The position numbers and the translations under genes are program-made. The notes under the pieces are model-generated. The model saw only the letters and a program-made list of their open reading frames with translations. It did no database searches and was not told where the DNA came from. From contig NZ_LWQU01000207.1 in the NCBI RefSeq assembly GCF_001650635.1, positions 1-64,000 of the forward strand: a stretch of DNA of 64,000 nucleotides, read 5' to 3'. Source of the DNA: Magnetospirillum moscoviense. Its GTDB lineage: Bacteria; Pseudomonadota; Alphaproteobacteria; Rhodospirillales; Magnetospirillaceae. Shown here piece after piece: positions 27,652 to 37,109 of the stretch. Position 1 is the stretch's first letter. Each line of letters starts with the position of its first letter.

Positions 27652-28803
27652 ATGGAATCCCGACCCAGCCTGTGGATGCGTCTGGCCGCCGCCTGCCGGA
27701 CCGAGCTTGGCCATCTGACCATGATCCACCCCACCGACCGGCCGTGGGAATTGCCGGTCGGCGCCGCCATCGCCATCGGCCTGCCCTTGTTCATCGGCGC
27801 CTTCTTCGACCGGCTGGATTTCGGTCTGGCCTCGTCGCTGGGCGGATTGTGCTTCATGTATCTGCCGGCGACGGCCTTGTCGCATCGGATGGTGATGCAG
27901 ATGGCCTGCGCCTTCGGCCTGATCGCCTGCTACGCCCTGGGGGTGATGAGCCAGTTCGTGCCATTGATGGCGGTGCCGGTGCTGACCTTCTCAGCCATCC
28001 TGGTCACCATGGTCTGCCGGTTCTACGGGGTCGGCATGCCCGGCAGCCTGTTCTTCGTGATGGTCGCGGCCATCGGCGCCGATCTGCCGGTCACCGTGCT
28101 GGAGGTGCCGGCCCGTGTCGGCCTGGTGGCCATGGGGGCGGTGCTGGCCTGCCTGATCGGCTTTCTTTACAGCATCCACGTCCTGCGCCGCCGGGCGCCG
28201 CAACAGCCGCCGCCGCCGACCGCCTCGTTCGATTTCGTGGTGTTCGATTCGGTGGTGATCGGACTGTGCGTCGGGTTGTCGACGGCCGTGGCCAAGGGAC
28301 TGGGCGCCGAGCAGGCCTATTGGGTGCCGGTCAGCTGCCTGGCGGTGATCCAGGGCGCATCGTTGCGGGCGGTGTGGACCAAGAAGCTGCAGCGCATCCT
28401 GGGGACCTTGGCCGGCCTGCTGCTGACCTGGGGCCTGTTCCTGCTGCCGCTGGGGCCGTGGACCATCGCGCTGACCATGACCGTCCTGATCTTGGTCATC
28501 GAGACCATGGTGGTCCGCCATTACGGCCTTGCCGTCATGTTCATCACGCCGCTGACCATCCTGCTGGCCGAGGCCACCACCATGGGGCAAGGCCCGGCGG
28601 CGGATTTGATGCAGGCGCGGCTGTTCGACACCGTGCTGGGCTCGTTCGTCGGATTGCTGGGCGGCATCGCCCTGCACAGCCCGCGCTTTCGCGGGGCCGC
28701 AGGCGGTGCGATGCGGCGTTTGATCCCGGCCCGCTTTCGCGGCGGATCAGCGCCTGAGCCAGCGACGGATGCGGGCGCGGACCTCGCGGCCCGAGGGGAA
28801 TAG
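27652..28803 (+). CDS. FUSC-family inner-membrane transporter
   Basis: 383 residues with two blocks of about five membrane helices separated by a short cytoplasmic Pro-rich stretch (RRRAPQQPPPP). The second block has the FUSC signature AYWVPVSCLAVIQGASLRAVWTKKLQRILGT (residues about 223-253). Members such as AaeB export aromatic acids; the substrate here is unknown. The ATG lies 8 bases beyond the mobile element, so its promoter must lie within or before that element. The last 57 bases overlap the antiporter gene on the other strand. Confidence 0.82.
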   Translation: MESRPSLWMRLAAACRTELGHLTMIHPTDRPWELPVGAAIAIGLPLFIGAFFDRLDFGLASSLGGLCFMYLPATALSHRMVMQMACAFGLIACYALGVMSQFVPLMAVPVLTFSAILVTMVCRFYGVGMPGSLFFVMVAAIGADLPVTVLEVPARVGLVAMGAVLACLIGFLYSIHVLRRRAPQQPPPPTASFDFVVFDSVVIGLCVGLSTAVAKGLGAEQAYWVPVSCLAVIQGASLRAVWTKKLQRILGTLAGLLLTWGLFLLPLGPWTIALTMTVLILVIETMVVRHYGLAVMFITPLTILLAEATTMGQGPAADLMQARLFDTVLGSFVGLLGGIALHSPRFRGAAGGAMRRLIPARFRGGSAPEPATDAGADLAARGE

Positions 28804-30537
28804 CGGCAGTTTCGGCTTGTCGATCTCGGTCGGCTCGGTGGCCAGGCCGATCTCGGTGATGGCATCGTGAGGACCCAGCGCGCGCACGATCAGTTCCACC
28901 TCGCCCAGGCCGACGCGGTCGCCGATGCCGGGATAGCTGCCCAGGGTCTCGCGCATCCACTGCGCCACGGTGACGTCTTGCGAATCGGGCGGCATGGCCA
29001 GCCCGTACAGCAGGCCCAGATCCGACATGCGGGCGTGCGGGTCGATGGGGAAGTCGCCGAAGAACTGGCGGTCGGCCTCGGCGGCGTCGGCATGGCTGGC
29101 AAACAGGCGGTCCAACTGGGACAGGCGTTCGGGACGGGCGAACAGCCACACCAGATCGCCCGGCTTCAAGGCGTGCATCGACGCCCCAAGGAAGGAATGG
29201 CCGTCGCGCACTACCAGTGACGGGCGCGCCCAGCTGGGCAGCTTGTGGCCGCGCGCCACCAGCGAATCGGGGACGATGCGGTACGACACCAATTCGTGGC
29301 GGGTGCCGGGGATTTCCAGCTCGACGCGCTCGACCGGGCCGATCCGGCGCGGCACCACCTGGCCCAGCCAGCGGGCCACCGGGGCGATGGTCCAGCCCTG
29401 CAGGGCCAGCGAGACCAGCACCACCATGAAGGTGACGTTGAAGAACAGCCGGCCGTTCTCCATGCCCGCCACCATCGGCAGGATCGACAGCAGGATCGAC
29501 ACCGCTCCGCGCAGGCCGATCCAGGCGACGAAGGCGGTTTCGTTGCGGTTCATGCGAAAGGGCAGCAAGCCGACCCACACCGCCACCGGGCGGGCGACGA
29601 ACATCAGCACGAAGGCCACGCCCAGGCTGGGCAGGATCAGCGGCGGGAATTGCGACGGCGTCGCCAACAGGCCCAGCGCCAGGAACATGGCGATCTGCGC
29701 CAGCCACGAGGCGGCGTCCTGGAAGCGGCGCATGGTGTCGGGGGCCGCCAGGCGGGCATTGCCGGCCAGCAGGCCGGCCACATAGACGGCCAGGAAGCCC
29801 GAGCCGCCGATCAGGGCGGTGGCGGCCATCAGCATCAGCGCCATCGACAGGGCGGCGACCGGCAACAGGCCGCGCTCGATGCCCAAGCGGTTGACGGCGG
29901 CGATGATCAGAGTGCCGCCGCCCAGGCCGGCGATCAGCCCGATCACCACTTCCATGGCCAGGTGGCCCAGAATGAAGGTGACCAGATCGTCGCCGCCGCC
30001 GCCGGTCAGGACCCGGATCATGACGATGGTCAGGAAGATGGCCATGGGGTCGTTCGAGCCCGATTCCACTTCCAGGATCGAACGCACACGGTCGCGCACA
30101 TGGATGCCGCCGACGCGCAGCAGGAAGAACACCGCCGCCGCGTCGGTCGAGGCGACGATGGCGCCCAGCAGCAATCCCTGCGGCCAATCCAGCCCCAGCA
30201 GGTAATGGCCGGGCACCGCCACCAGGGCGGCGGTCAGCACCACGCCGACCGAGGCCAGCGACAACGAGGGCAGCGCCGCCTGGCGCACGCTTTTAAAAGG
30301 GGTATGGAAGCCGGCGTCGAACAGCACGATGGCCAGCGCCACGGTGCCGATGGCATAGGCGGTGCCGACATCGTCGAAGCGGATGCCGCCCAGCCCGTCC
30401 TCGCCGGCCAGCAGGCCGACGGCCAGGAACACCAACAGCAGCGGCGCGCCGACCCGAAAGGACAGCAGGCTGGAAAAGATGGAAAGGGTCACCAGACCCG
30501 AAAGAACCAGCAAGGTGATGTTCAGACTTTCGATCAC
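28747..30537 (-). CDS. nhaP2: K+/H+ antiporter, NhaP2/CvrA type
   Basis: 596 residues with a CPA1-type Na+/H+ exchanger domain of 12-13 helices (residues 1-390; EVESGSNDPMAIFLT carries the ion-binding Asn-Asp pair). A TrkA-C regulatory domain (about 400-480, YRIVPDSLVARGHKLPSWARP) and a C-terminal CorC-like module follow. Such antiporters export K+ and balance cytoplasmic pH and osmolarity. GTG start with AAAGGAG upstream. Its 3' end overlaps the FUSC gene antisense. Confidence 0.92.
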   Translation of the reverse strand: MIESLNITLLVLSGLVTLSIFSSLLSFRVGAPLLLVFLAVGLLAGEDGLGGIRFDDVGTAYAIGTVALAIVLFDAGFHTPFKSVRQAALPSLSLASVGVVLTAALVAVPGHYLLGLDWPQGLLLGAIVASTDAAAVFFLLRVGGIHVRDRVRSILEVESGSNDPMAIFLTIVMIRVLTGGGGDDLVTFILGHLAMEVVIGLIAGLGGGTLIIAAVNRLGIERGLLPVAALSMALMLMAATALIGGSGFLAVYVAGLLAGNARLAAPDTMRRFQDAASWLAQIAMFLALGLLATPSQFPPLILPSLGVAFVLMFVARPVAVWVGLLPFRMNRNETAFVAWIGLRGAVSILLSILPMVAGMENGRLFFNVTFMVVLVSLALQGWTIAPVARWLGQVVPRRIGPVERVELEIPGTRHELVSYRIVPDSLVARGHKLPSWARPSLVVRDGHSFLGASMHALKPGDLVWLFARPERLSQLDRLFASHADAAEADRQFFGDFPIDPHARMSDLGLLYGLAMPPDSQDVTVAQWMRETLGSYPGIGDRVGLGEVELIVRALGPHDAITEIGLATEPTEIDKPKLPLFPSGREVRARIRRWLRR

Positions 30538-30591
30538 CCGGTTTGGCTCCTTTGGCCGAGGTCGATGCCTCCCTCTTTTACCAGCTTACGG

Positions 30592-31089
30592 TCACTTGTG
30601 ATAGAAACCGGCCCCGATCACGTGGTCGCCGACCTGGACGACATACGAGGTCTTGTTCTCCAGCTTGCCGGTGGTCGGGTTCTTCCACAGATAATCGACC
30701 GTGGCGGTGCCGTCGCGCTTGGCCTTCTTGACGATTTCCTGCACCACCTTCAGGCCGGCGGCATCGGTCATCTCCCAGGCGTTCTGGCCGGTGCGTTCCG
30801 GCCGGTAGCCGGTGGCCCGGTAGACCCCCTTCTTGTCGAAGGCGAACAAATAAAGCTCGCCCCGGATCCACTTGCCGGCCGGGGCGTTGAAATCGGCAAA
30901 GGCCTTGTCGGGGCCGACCGCCTTGATATGGGCGATGCCTTCCTCGACCAGGGCCTTGGCCTGCTCGAAGCTGTGGCGCGGAGCCTCGGCCTTGGCCGGT
31001 TCGGGCACCAGGTCGGCGGCAAAGGCGGGGGCACCGCCCAGAACCGCCGCTCCGACCGCAAACACCGCCAGAATCTTAACGAAAGCCAT
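30592..31089 (-). CDS. Periplasmic single Cache-domain protein
   Basis: 165 residues: signal peptide MAFVKILAVFAVGAAVLGGAPAFA, then a single Cache domain (about residues 40-160) with AKALVEEGIAHIKAVG, ELYLFAFDKKGVYRATGY, VDYLWKNPTTGKLENKTSYV and a final GAGFYHK. Stand-alone Cache proteins bind small organic ligands in the periplasm and may hand them to receptors. No receptor is adjacent. Lies 54 bases upstream of nothing but the antiporter start on the same strand, so read-through is possible. Confidence 0.82.
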   Translation of the reverse strand: MAFVKILAVFAVGAAVLGGAPAFAADLVPEPAKAEAPRHSFEQAKALVEEGIAHIKAVGPDKAFADFNAPAGKWIRGELYLFAFDKKGVYRATGYRPERTGQNAWEMTDAAGLKVVQEIVKKAKRDGTATVDYLWKNPTTGKLENKTSYVVQVGDHVIGAGFYHK

Positions 31090-31152
31090 CACCCACACTC
31101 CCCGTAACGAAAAAACTTGCCCAATTCTAATATACCCTTTGCTGCACTGCAA

Positions 31153-32016
31153 TCACCCGACGCCATTGGCCTTCAGCCAGGCCTGCAACTGTATCCAGCC
31201 ATCCTTGGCCGGCTCGGCCCGATAGCTGGGGCGGTAATCGGCGTGGAAGGCGTGGGGGGCGCCGTCATAGACCTTGATCTCGGTCTTGACCTTGGCCGCC
31301 TTCAGGGCGGCGCGCATCTTCTCGACCGAGTCCAGCGAGATGCCCTGGTCGGCGCCGCCGTAAAGTCCCAGCACCGGGGCCTTGATTTCGGCGGCGATAT
31401 CGACCGGATGCTTCGGGCTGTTGGCCGAGGGATCGCCGACCAGACGGCCATACCACGCCACGCCGGCCTTGAGGGAGGGATTGTGGGCGGCGTACAGCCA
31501 GACGATGCGGCCGCCCCAGCAAAAGCCGGTGATGGCCAGCTTCCTGGGGTCGCCGCCGGCGCTTTTGGCGGCCCAGGCGGCGACGGAATCCAGGTCGGCC
31601 AGCACCTGCTCGTCGGGAACCGAGGCGACGATGGTCTTCAACAGGGTCGGGATGTCGGTGATCTTCGAGGGATCGCCCTGGCGGACGTAAAGCTCGGGGG
31701 CGACGGCCAGATAGCCCAGCTTGGCCAGGCGGCGGCAGACGTCGCGGATATGTTCGTGCACGCCGAAGATTTCCTGCACCACCATCACCGTGGGCAGCGG
31801 GCCGGTGGCCTTGGCCGGGCGCGCCGCATAGGCCGGCAGCGAACGGTCGCGGGCCGGGATCAGCACGTCGGCCGTCTCCAGGCCGGCGGTGTCGGTGACG
31901 ATGGCCTCGGCCCGGGCCGGCCCGGCGGCAAGCGCGAAGCCGGTGGCGGCCAGGGCGGTGCCGACGAAACCGCGACGGCTGAAATCGGGATTAAGACTCT
32001 TCAGATCGGCCAGCAT
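31153..32016 (-). CDS. Tat-exported dienelactone hydrolase family protein
   Basis: 287 residues. A twin-arginine signal ([19 protein letters not shown], residues about 9-27) is followed by a dienelactone hydrolase fold. The Cys nucleophile sits in GFCWGG, the acidic residue in YGGADQGI and the His in [34 protein letters not shown] is the usual N-terminal strand-helix. MLADLKSL was chosen because GGGAGGA lies upstream. The physiological ester or lactone substrate is unknown. Confidence 0.88.
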   Translation of the reverse strand: MLADLKSLNPDFSRRGFVGTALAATGFALAAGPARAEAIVTDTAGLETADVLIPARDRSLPAYAARPAKATGPLPTVMVVQEIFGVHEHIRDVCRRLAKLGYLAVAPELYVRQGDPSKITDIPTLLKTIVASVPDEQVLADLDSVAAWAAKSAGGDPRKLAITGFCWGGRIVWLYAAHNPSLKAGVAWYGRLVGDPSANSPKHPVDIAAEIKAPVLGLYGGADQGISLDSVEKMRAALKAAKVKTEIKVYDGAPHAFHADYRPSYRAEPAKDGWIQLQAWLKANGVG

Positions 32017-32178
32017 GCGGACATCCTCCCCAGGATTGAATTGTTCCGACCAGTGTGAACTGGTTATGGGCGGCTGAAAAGGCAAGTCGGCATCGCTTGA
32101 CCTTTGTCAGGTCGGGGCCGGTTCATTCGCAGTAGGCTTTCGCGCGAAACCCGGAAGGCCCCCCTGGAAGGACCCCCC

Positions 32179-32622
32179 ATGTCTCGCACTGCCCTTGCCC
32201 TAGCCTTTGCCGTTTTTGCCGCCGGTTCCGCCGCCGCCGCCGACTTCACCTGCCCCAGCATGGCCGATATCGTCCAGGTGGGCTCGTGCCCGACTGAACC
32301 TGAGATGCGCTGGGGATTTTCCGGCTATTGCGCCGACAATGCCCGCATGTACGACAAGGACGGCAAGGACATCTGCACCGACATCGAGCGCTACAAAGAG
32401 GCCAAGAACGTCTCGCTATGGGAAGCCGGCCCGTTCCAGGGCTATCTGTCCTGCACCGCCCCGCCAGAATCCCTGAAGGCGGCCAAGCTGGACGATATCG
32501 GCGTCGGCAAGGCCGGGGCGATCACCCGCGTCGTCTGCCGCTATGAAGGCGGCCACGAAATGGTGATGCGCACCCGCGCGCCGTGCACCCGCGACGGCGA
32601 CAAGGCCGTCTGCGGGGATTGA
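32179..32622 (+). CDS. Exported cysteine-rich protein, function unknown
   Basis: 147 residues with signal peptide MSRTALALAFAVFAAGSAAAA. The mature part has eight Cys (in CPSM, GSCP, YCAD, DICT, LSCT, VVCR, APCT and AVCG), enough for four disulfides, suggesting a compact periplasmic or secreted domain. GGAAGGA lies about 11 bases before the ATG. I do not recognise the family. It ends 3 bases before the convergent phoX stop. Confidence 0.65.
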   Translation: MSRTALALAFAVFAAGSAAAADFTCPSMADIVQVGSCPTEPEMRWGFSGYCADNARMYDKDGKDICTDIERYKEAKNVSLWEAGPFQGYLSCTAPPESLKAAKLDDIGVGKAGAITRVVCRYEGGHEMVMRTRAPCTRDGDKAVCGD

Positions 32623-32625
32623 TGG

Positions 32626-34512
32626 TCAAGAACCGACCGGGCCGCCATCATCCTTGGTGATGGCGACGATGGCCGGCCGGGGCGGCAGGTCGGGCCGGAA
32701 ATCCGGCCAGCGGGTCGATGGCCGGTCGAAGGTGGAATCCTTGTCCTCGCCGGGATGCTGGACGGCGACGAACAGGGTGCGGTTGTCGGGGGTGAAGGCC
32801 GGGCCGCACATCTCGGCGTCGCGCGGAACGCCATAGAAGAACTTGACCAGCGACCGGCCGGGGCCATCGACATCGCAGGCATACATGCCGTCGGGGATGG
32901 CGTTCTTGCGCTGGTTCGATCCCTGGTCGGTCGATATCCACAGCCGGCCGCGATTGTCGAAGGTGCAGTTGTCCGGAGCCGACAGCCAGGCGCCGTACTT
33001 GTCGGTGGCCGGGTGATAGGTGGCGCCGTCGGCGCGCTGGCCGGCCAGGAACAGGATTTCCCAGCGGAAGCGCTCGGCATCGTGGCGGCCGATCCGGCCC
33101 TTGCCGGCGCCGGGCGGGGTCAGTTCCAGCACATGGCCATGGCGGTTGTCGGCGCGGGGATTGGCCCCGTTCACCTGCTCGGGCTTTCGCTGGCTGTTGT
33201 TGGTCAGCATGACGTAGACGCGGCCGTTGGCCGGATTGGTCTCGACATCCTCGGGCCGGTCCATGGGGGTGGCGCCGACCAGATCGGCGGCGCGGCGCGC
33301 GTCGATCAGCACATCGGCCTGGCTGGCGAAGCCGTTGGCGGCGGTCAGCTTGCCCTGGCCCCACACCAGCGGCAGCCAGGTCATGGTGCCGTCCTTGTCG
33401 AAGCGGGCCACCGAAAGCGTGCCGTGATCCAGCAGGCCGACATTGGCGCGGCGGTTCTTGCGGTCGATGGGGTCGCGGCTGACGAAGCGGTACAGGTACT
33501 CGAACATCTCGTCATCGCCGGAATAGACCACGACGCGGCCGTCGGCCAGGGTCACGCAGGTCGCCGCCTCGTGCTTGAAGCGGCCCAGCGCGGTGCGCTT
33601 GACCGGGACCGAGGTGGGGTCGTAGGGGTCGAACTCGACCACCCAGCCGAAACGGTTGGGCTCGTTCGGTTCCTTCTCGATGTCGAAGCGGTCGTGGAAG
33701 CGCGACCAGGCATAGCGGCTTTTGCCCTTGATCCCCAGACGGATGTGGTTGACCGATTCGGGGGTCTTCTTGGGGTCGCCCGAGAAATAGGTGTCGAAAT
33801 TCTCCTCGGCGATCAGCACGGTGCCCCAAGGCGTGACGCCGCCGGCGCAGTTGTTGAGGGTGCCGATCACCGTCCGGCCCGACGGGTCGGCCTTGGTCTT
33901 CAGTCGGTCATGGCCGGCGGCGGGGCCGGACATCTGGAATTCGGTGGTCAGGGCCGACAGGCGCCGGGCGAACGGGCTGGCGGCGACCACCTGCCAGCTT
34001 TGCCCGTTCTTCCTGACCTCGATCACCGAGTGGCCATGGGCGGCGATCTCGACATCGACCTGCTCGCGGCACAGTTTCTCGGTCTTGTCCTTCAAGGTCA
34101 GGCCGGGAAACATCAACTCGGCGTTGGTGTATTCGTGGTTGACGCACAGCAGTCCGTGTTCCGACGCCAACGAACCCACCGGCAGCGGCATGAAGGCGAC
34201 GAAATCGTTGTTGTAGCCGAACTGGCGATCCTGGGCGGCAGCACTTTGCGCGAAGACGTCGAAGGCGGGCGCATCGACCGCGACGCCGTCGCCCCAGCGG
34301 ATCAGCACCTGGGCCTGATGGCCGGCGGCGACCCGGTGGGTGTCGGCGATGGTGTGCTCGGGCTGGCGGAAGGCCAGGCTGGAGGGGTCGGAAGCGCCTT
34401 CCTTGGCTGCCGAGGCCTGGCCGGGCAGGGCGGCCACGGCGCCGGCGGCGGCCGAGGCGGCAAGGATTTGGCGGCGGCTCAGCACGATCTCGGTCGAATC
34501 CAGGCGGCGCAT
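32626..34512 (-). CDS. phoX: PhoX-family phosphatase, Tat-exported
   Basis: 628 residues. A twin-arginine signal (VLSRRQILAASAAAGAVAAL) leads a PhoX/DUF839 beta-propeller protein with LCVNHEYTNAELM, GTLNNCAGGVTPWGTVLIAEENF, YSGDDEMFEYLYRFVSRD, FNPVWGQGK-like and STDQGSNQ landmarks. Relatives are calcium/iron-dependent alkaline phosphatases or phytase-like proteins. ATG 34512 is placed 6 bases after GAGGAG; a TTG immediately ahead is less likely. Fourth gene after creA, the unknown 562-aa gene and rubredoxin. No Pho-box was sought successfully. Confidence 0.88.
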   Translation of the reverse strand: MRRLDSTEIVLSRRQILAASAAAGAVAALPGQASAAKEGASDPSSLAFRQPEHTIADTHRVAAGHQAQVLIRWGDGVAVDAPAFDVFAQSAAAQDRQFGYNNDFVAFMPLPVGSLASEHGLLCVNHEYTNAELMFPGLTLKDKTEKLCREQVDVEIAAHGHSVIEVRKNGQSWQVVAASPFARRLSALTTEFQMSGPAAGHDRLKTKADPSGRTVIGTLNNCAGGVTPWGTVLIAEENFDTYFSGDPKKTPESVNHIRLGIKGKSRYAWSRFHDRFDIEKEPNEPNRFGWVVEFDPYDPTSVPVKRTALGRFKHEAATCVTLADGRVVVYSGDDEMFEYLYRFVSRDPIDRKNRRANVGLLDHGTLSVARFDKDGTMTWLPLVWGQGKLTAANGFASQADVLIDARRAADLVGATPMDRPEDVETNPANGRVYVMLTNNSQRKPEQVNGANPRADNRHGHVLELTPPGAGKGRIGRHDAERFRWEILFLAGQRADGATYHPATDKYGAWLSAPDNCTFDNRGRLWISTDQGSNQRKNAIPDGMYACDVDGPGRSLVKFFYGVPRDAEMCGPAFTPDNRTLFVAVQHPGEDKDSTFDRPSTRWPDFRPDLPPRPAIVAITKDDGGPVGS

Positions 34513-34522
34513 CAAGAACTCC

Positions 34523-34711
34523 TCAATGGAAGAAATAATCGCGGTCAGCCCCGCAGGACGGGCAGCTCCAGTCGGGGGGCAGGCGTTCGAACGCGGTCAG
34601 TGGTGGAATGCGTCGGGTCGGATCGCCCTCGGCCGGGGCGTAGACCCAGCCGCAACGATTGCACACCCACAGCGCCAAGCTTCCATCCGCCTCGGTGGCG
34701 GGTTGCCCCAT
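34523..34711 (-). CDS. Rubredoxin
   Basis: 62-residue iron-sulfur electron carrier. The four iron ligands are in WVCNRCGWVY and WSCPSCGADRDYF. The spacer between the pairs (PAEGDPTRRIPPLTAFERLPPD) has the standard length. An ATG at 34711 is preferred to a GTG one codon earlier. Its redox partner is not obvious; it sits between a protein of unknown function and phoX. Confidence 0.93.
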   Translation of the reverse strand: MGQPATEADGSLALWVCNRCGWVYAPAEGDPTRRIPPLTAFERLPPDWSCPSCGADRDYFFH

Positions 34712-34783
34712 CACCTGTGTCTCCGCGCAGGCCCCAGTCTCGCGGGGACTTTACGAATCCCGCCGGCCTGCGCGGGTGAAGGT

Positions 34784-36472
34784 TCAGTGAAGCTTGTGCA
34801 GGCGCAGCCGGGCCAGGATCGGTGCGTACTGGGCCTGGATGGACTGGGTGGCCCCCTCGAGATTGGGCTCGGCCGAGGTCAGCACCCGATAAAGCGTGTG
34901 GCCGATCCCGGAAAAGACCGGCTCGTCCAGGTCGCCGGCGAAGGTGACCGGGAAGGTGCGCAGCACGGTCAGGCCGGCTTCCAGGCTGTCGCCGAAGCGG
35001 GTCTTGGACATGGTGGTCCACACCTGGAACAAGGCGGTGACCGCCTGGGTCAAGGTGGCCTCGTCATAGCGGCGCTTCAGCACCTCGCGCAATTGGAACA
35101 CCAGCTCGGTCGGCCGGCGCCCGATCTCGGCCGGCAGGAACGGCCGGCGCGAGGCCAGCGCGCTGTTGTCGCGCGCCTCGCCGATGCAGACGTCGTAAAG
35201 CTCCTTGAAGCCGAAGGCGTGATCGTTGGTGCCGCCCAGGAACAGCAGCAGGATCAGGGCGTCGGACAGATAATTGGCATAGGTCTCGTCCAGCGCCTTC
35301 AGTCGCTCGAACAGATAGGCCCGGGTGGTTTCCTTGTGACCGGCCAGGGCGACGATCTCGCGGGCGGTGTGGGCGAAGGCCTTGGCGTCGAATTCCAGCA
35401 AGATGCGCAGGAACTGGAAGTCGCAACCGGGCGGCAGTTCCAGCCCGGCCTCGCCGGCCAGATCGGAAAAGCGCGCCAGCAGGGTCAGCGCCTCGCGCTC
35501 GGATTCCTCGAGTTCGGTCGAGGCCCGCAGCCGCACCTTCATGCGCTGGCTGACCGTCTGCTTGCCCAGGCGGAACGACACCCCCAGCACGGTGACGACC
35601 CGCGGCTTCGAGACCGGGATATTGACCTCCTCGAATTCGGGGCCGCCGGTCGCGGGCGTGCTTGCCGCCTCGATCTTGGCCTCGGCCTGGCGGTGCTGGG
35701 CGGCCAGCTTGCCCAGGCGCTCGATCAGAATCTTCCAGATCGTCGGGCGCTTTTCGGTCAGGAAGGCGTCCAAGAGCTTCGGGCTGACCAGGGTCTGGGC
35801 GTCGGCGGTGCGGTAGACGTGACGTTCCAGCGGCGCGCGACAGGCCGGGATCAGCACTTCGGTCAGGAAGCGCCGGGCCACCGGGGCGAAATCCGGCTCG
35901 AACAGGAAGAAAGTGCGTTCGTGGCTATAGGCCACCGAGGGGAACGGGGTCGTCGGCAGCCGGAAGATGCCCAGGCGGCGTTCCAGGACATCGGCGATCC
36001 AGGCGGCGACCAGGGATTCGGCATCGGCGAAGTCATAGGGCGGCGGCGGCGGGGCGGCCATCGCCACCTGTTCTTGCGCCTCTTCCAGCAGCTCGATCTC
36101 GATGCCGTCCAGGTCGGGCAGGTCGTCGTCGTCGGCCGGCAAGGTCTCGCCGCGGTCGGCGGCGCGGCGGGCCTGGCCGGGGGCGACGGCGTCGTGCAGG
36201 GACTGCCAGGCCTTGGCGATCTCGGGCCGCTTGGCGATCACCACCGCCAGCACGCCGCGCGCCAGCATGACCTGATCGGGCCAGTCGCGGCCGGCCAGGC
36301 CGGTGATGAAGCTGTCTTGCACCTGGGCGCGAAATTCGGCATCGCCGGCCCGGCGAAGCAGTGAGCGCATCACCTCGGCCATGAAGGCGATCAACTGGGC
36401 CTGGTCGGTGACGCCTTTCAGCTTGGCGCACAGATCGTGCAGCAGACGTTGCTGGTCGATCGGCAGGGCCAT
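34784..36472 (-). CDS. 562-residue protein of unknown function
   Basis: A soluble protein, mostly helical, with a Pro-run and acidic segment near residues 110-150 (ADDDDLPDLDGIEIELLEEAQEQ then PPPPPYDF). The conserved-looking centre contains SVAYSHERTFFLFEPDFAPVARRFL, and a FLGGTNDHAFGFKELYDVC stretch lies near residue 420. There is no signal peptide or membrane span. It begins 5 bases after the creA stop, so it is probably co-transcribed with creA and rubredoxin. I cannot assign a family. Confidence 0.75.
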   Translation of the reverse strand: MALPIDQQRLLHDLCAKLKGVTDQAQLIAFMAEVMRSLLRRAGDAEFRAQVQDSFITGLAGRDWPDQVMLARGVLAVVIAKRPEIAKAWQSLHDAVAPGQARRAADRGETLPADDDDLPDLDGIEIELLEEAQEQVAMAAPPPPPYDFADAESLVAAWIADVLERRLGIFRLPTTPFPSVAYSHERTFFLFEPDFAPVARRFLTEVLIPACRAPLERHVYRTADAQTLVSPKLLDAFLTEKRPTIWKILIERLGKLAAQHRQAEAKIEAASTPATGGPEFEEVNIPVSKPRVVTVLGVSFRLGKQTVSQRMKVRLRASTELEESEREALTLLARFSDLAGEAGLELPPGCDFQFLRILLEFDAKAFAHTAREIVALAGHKETTRAYLFERLKALDETYANYLSDALILLLFLGGTNDHAFGFKELYDVCIGEARDNSALASRRPFLPAEIGRRPTELVFQLREVLKRRYDEATLTQAVTALFQVWTTMSKTRFGDSLEAGLTVLRTFPVTFAGDLDEPVFSGIGHTLYRVLTSAEPNLEGATQSIQAQYAPILARLRLHKLH

Positions 36473-36477
36473 GGGCG

Positions 36478-36936
36478 TCAGCCTCCCTGTCCGGGCGGCA
36501 CCGGCACCACCGAAATGGAATTCTTGGGCGAGCCCTCGATGATGCGGTCGGAATAGACCAGATAGACCAGGACGTTGCGCTCCTTGTCATGGAAGCGCAC
36601 CACCTGAATGGTCTTGAACAGCAACGAGGTGTCCTTCTCGAACACTGTCTCGCCTTCCTTGAACTTCGCCTTGAAGGCCATGGGGCCGACCTGGCGGCAG
36701 GCGATCGAGGCGTCGGACGGGTCCTCGGCGACGCCCAGCCCGCCGCTGACGCCGCCCTTCTTGGCCCGCGACAGATAACAGGTGACGCCGCTGATCTTGG
36801 GGTCGTCGAACGCTTCGACCACGATCTTGTCGTTGGGGCCCAGCATCTTGAACACCGTCGACACCGAGCCGATCTCCTCGGCCTTGGCGGGGCCGGCGAT
36901 CAGGGCCAGGAATGCAACAAGGGCGATCCACTTCAT
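36478..36936 (-). CDS. creA: CreA family periplasmic protein
   Basis: 152 residues: signal peptide [19 protein letters not shown], then the CreA fold with [27 protein letters not shown] near the start, [25 protein letters not shown] and [31 protein letters not shown]. Function is unknown throughout the family. First gene of a leftward set with the 562-aa protein, rubredoxin and phoX. Confidence 0.92.
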   Translation of the reverse strand: MKWIALVAFLALIAGPAKAEEIGSVSTVFKMLGPNDKIVVEAFDDPKISGVTCYLSRAKKGGVSGGLGVAEDPSDASIACRQVGPMAFKAKFKEGETVFEKDTSLLFKTIQVVRFHDKERNVLVYLVYSDRIIEGSPKNSISVVPVPPGQGG

Positions 36937-37033
36937 CAGTGACTCCGGCGCGTGTGCGCATAATTGAATAAAATTGCAGCGTTCGCGGGCACCAGATCAA
37001 ATATAGGATAAGGAAATGGGGCGCGAAAGGGGC

Positions 37034-37047
37034 TTGATCGGGCTCAA
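37034..37047. promoter_or_regulatory. Possible FNR/CRP-type binding site
   Basis: TTGAT-CGGG-CTCAA matches the FNR consensus TTGAT-N4-ATCAA at nine of ten defined bases. It lies 62 bases before the ATG of the FmdE-like gene and about 100 bases before the creA start on the other strand. A match of this quality can occur by chance in a window of this size. Confidence 0.35.
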
Positions 37048-37109
37048 TGTTATGGCGCGTGGTTTTGTGGTCGTTTGTCGGTCTCTCGTCACCCCAGGAC
37101 CCCGATGTC

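Noticed and set aside
31153-32016. Chlorocatechol-pathway dienelactone hydrolase
   Set aside because: The Tat signal and lack of catechol genes nearby argue against a role in aromatic ring cleavage; only the family name is kept.
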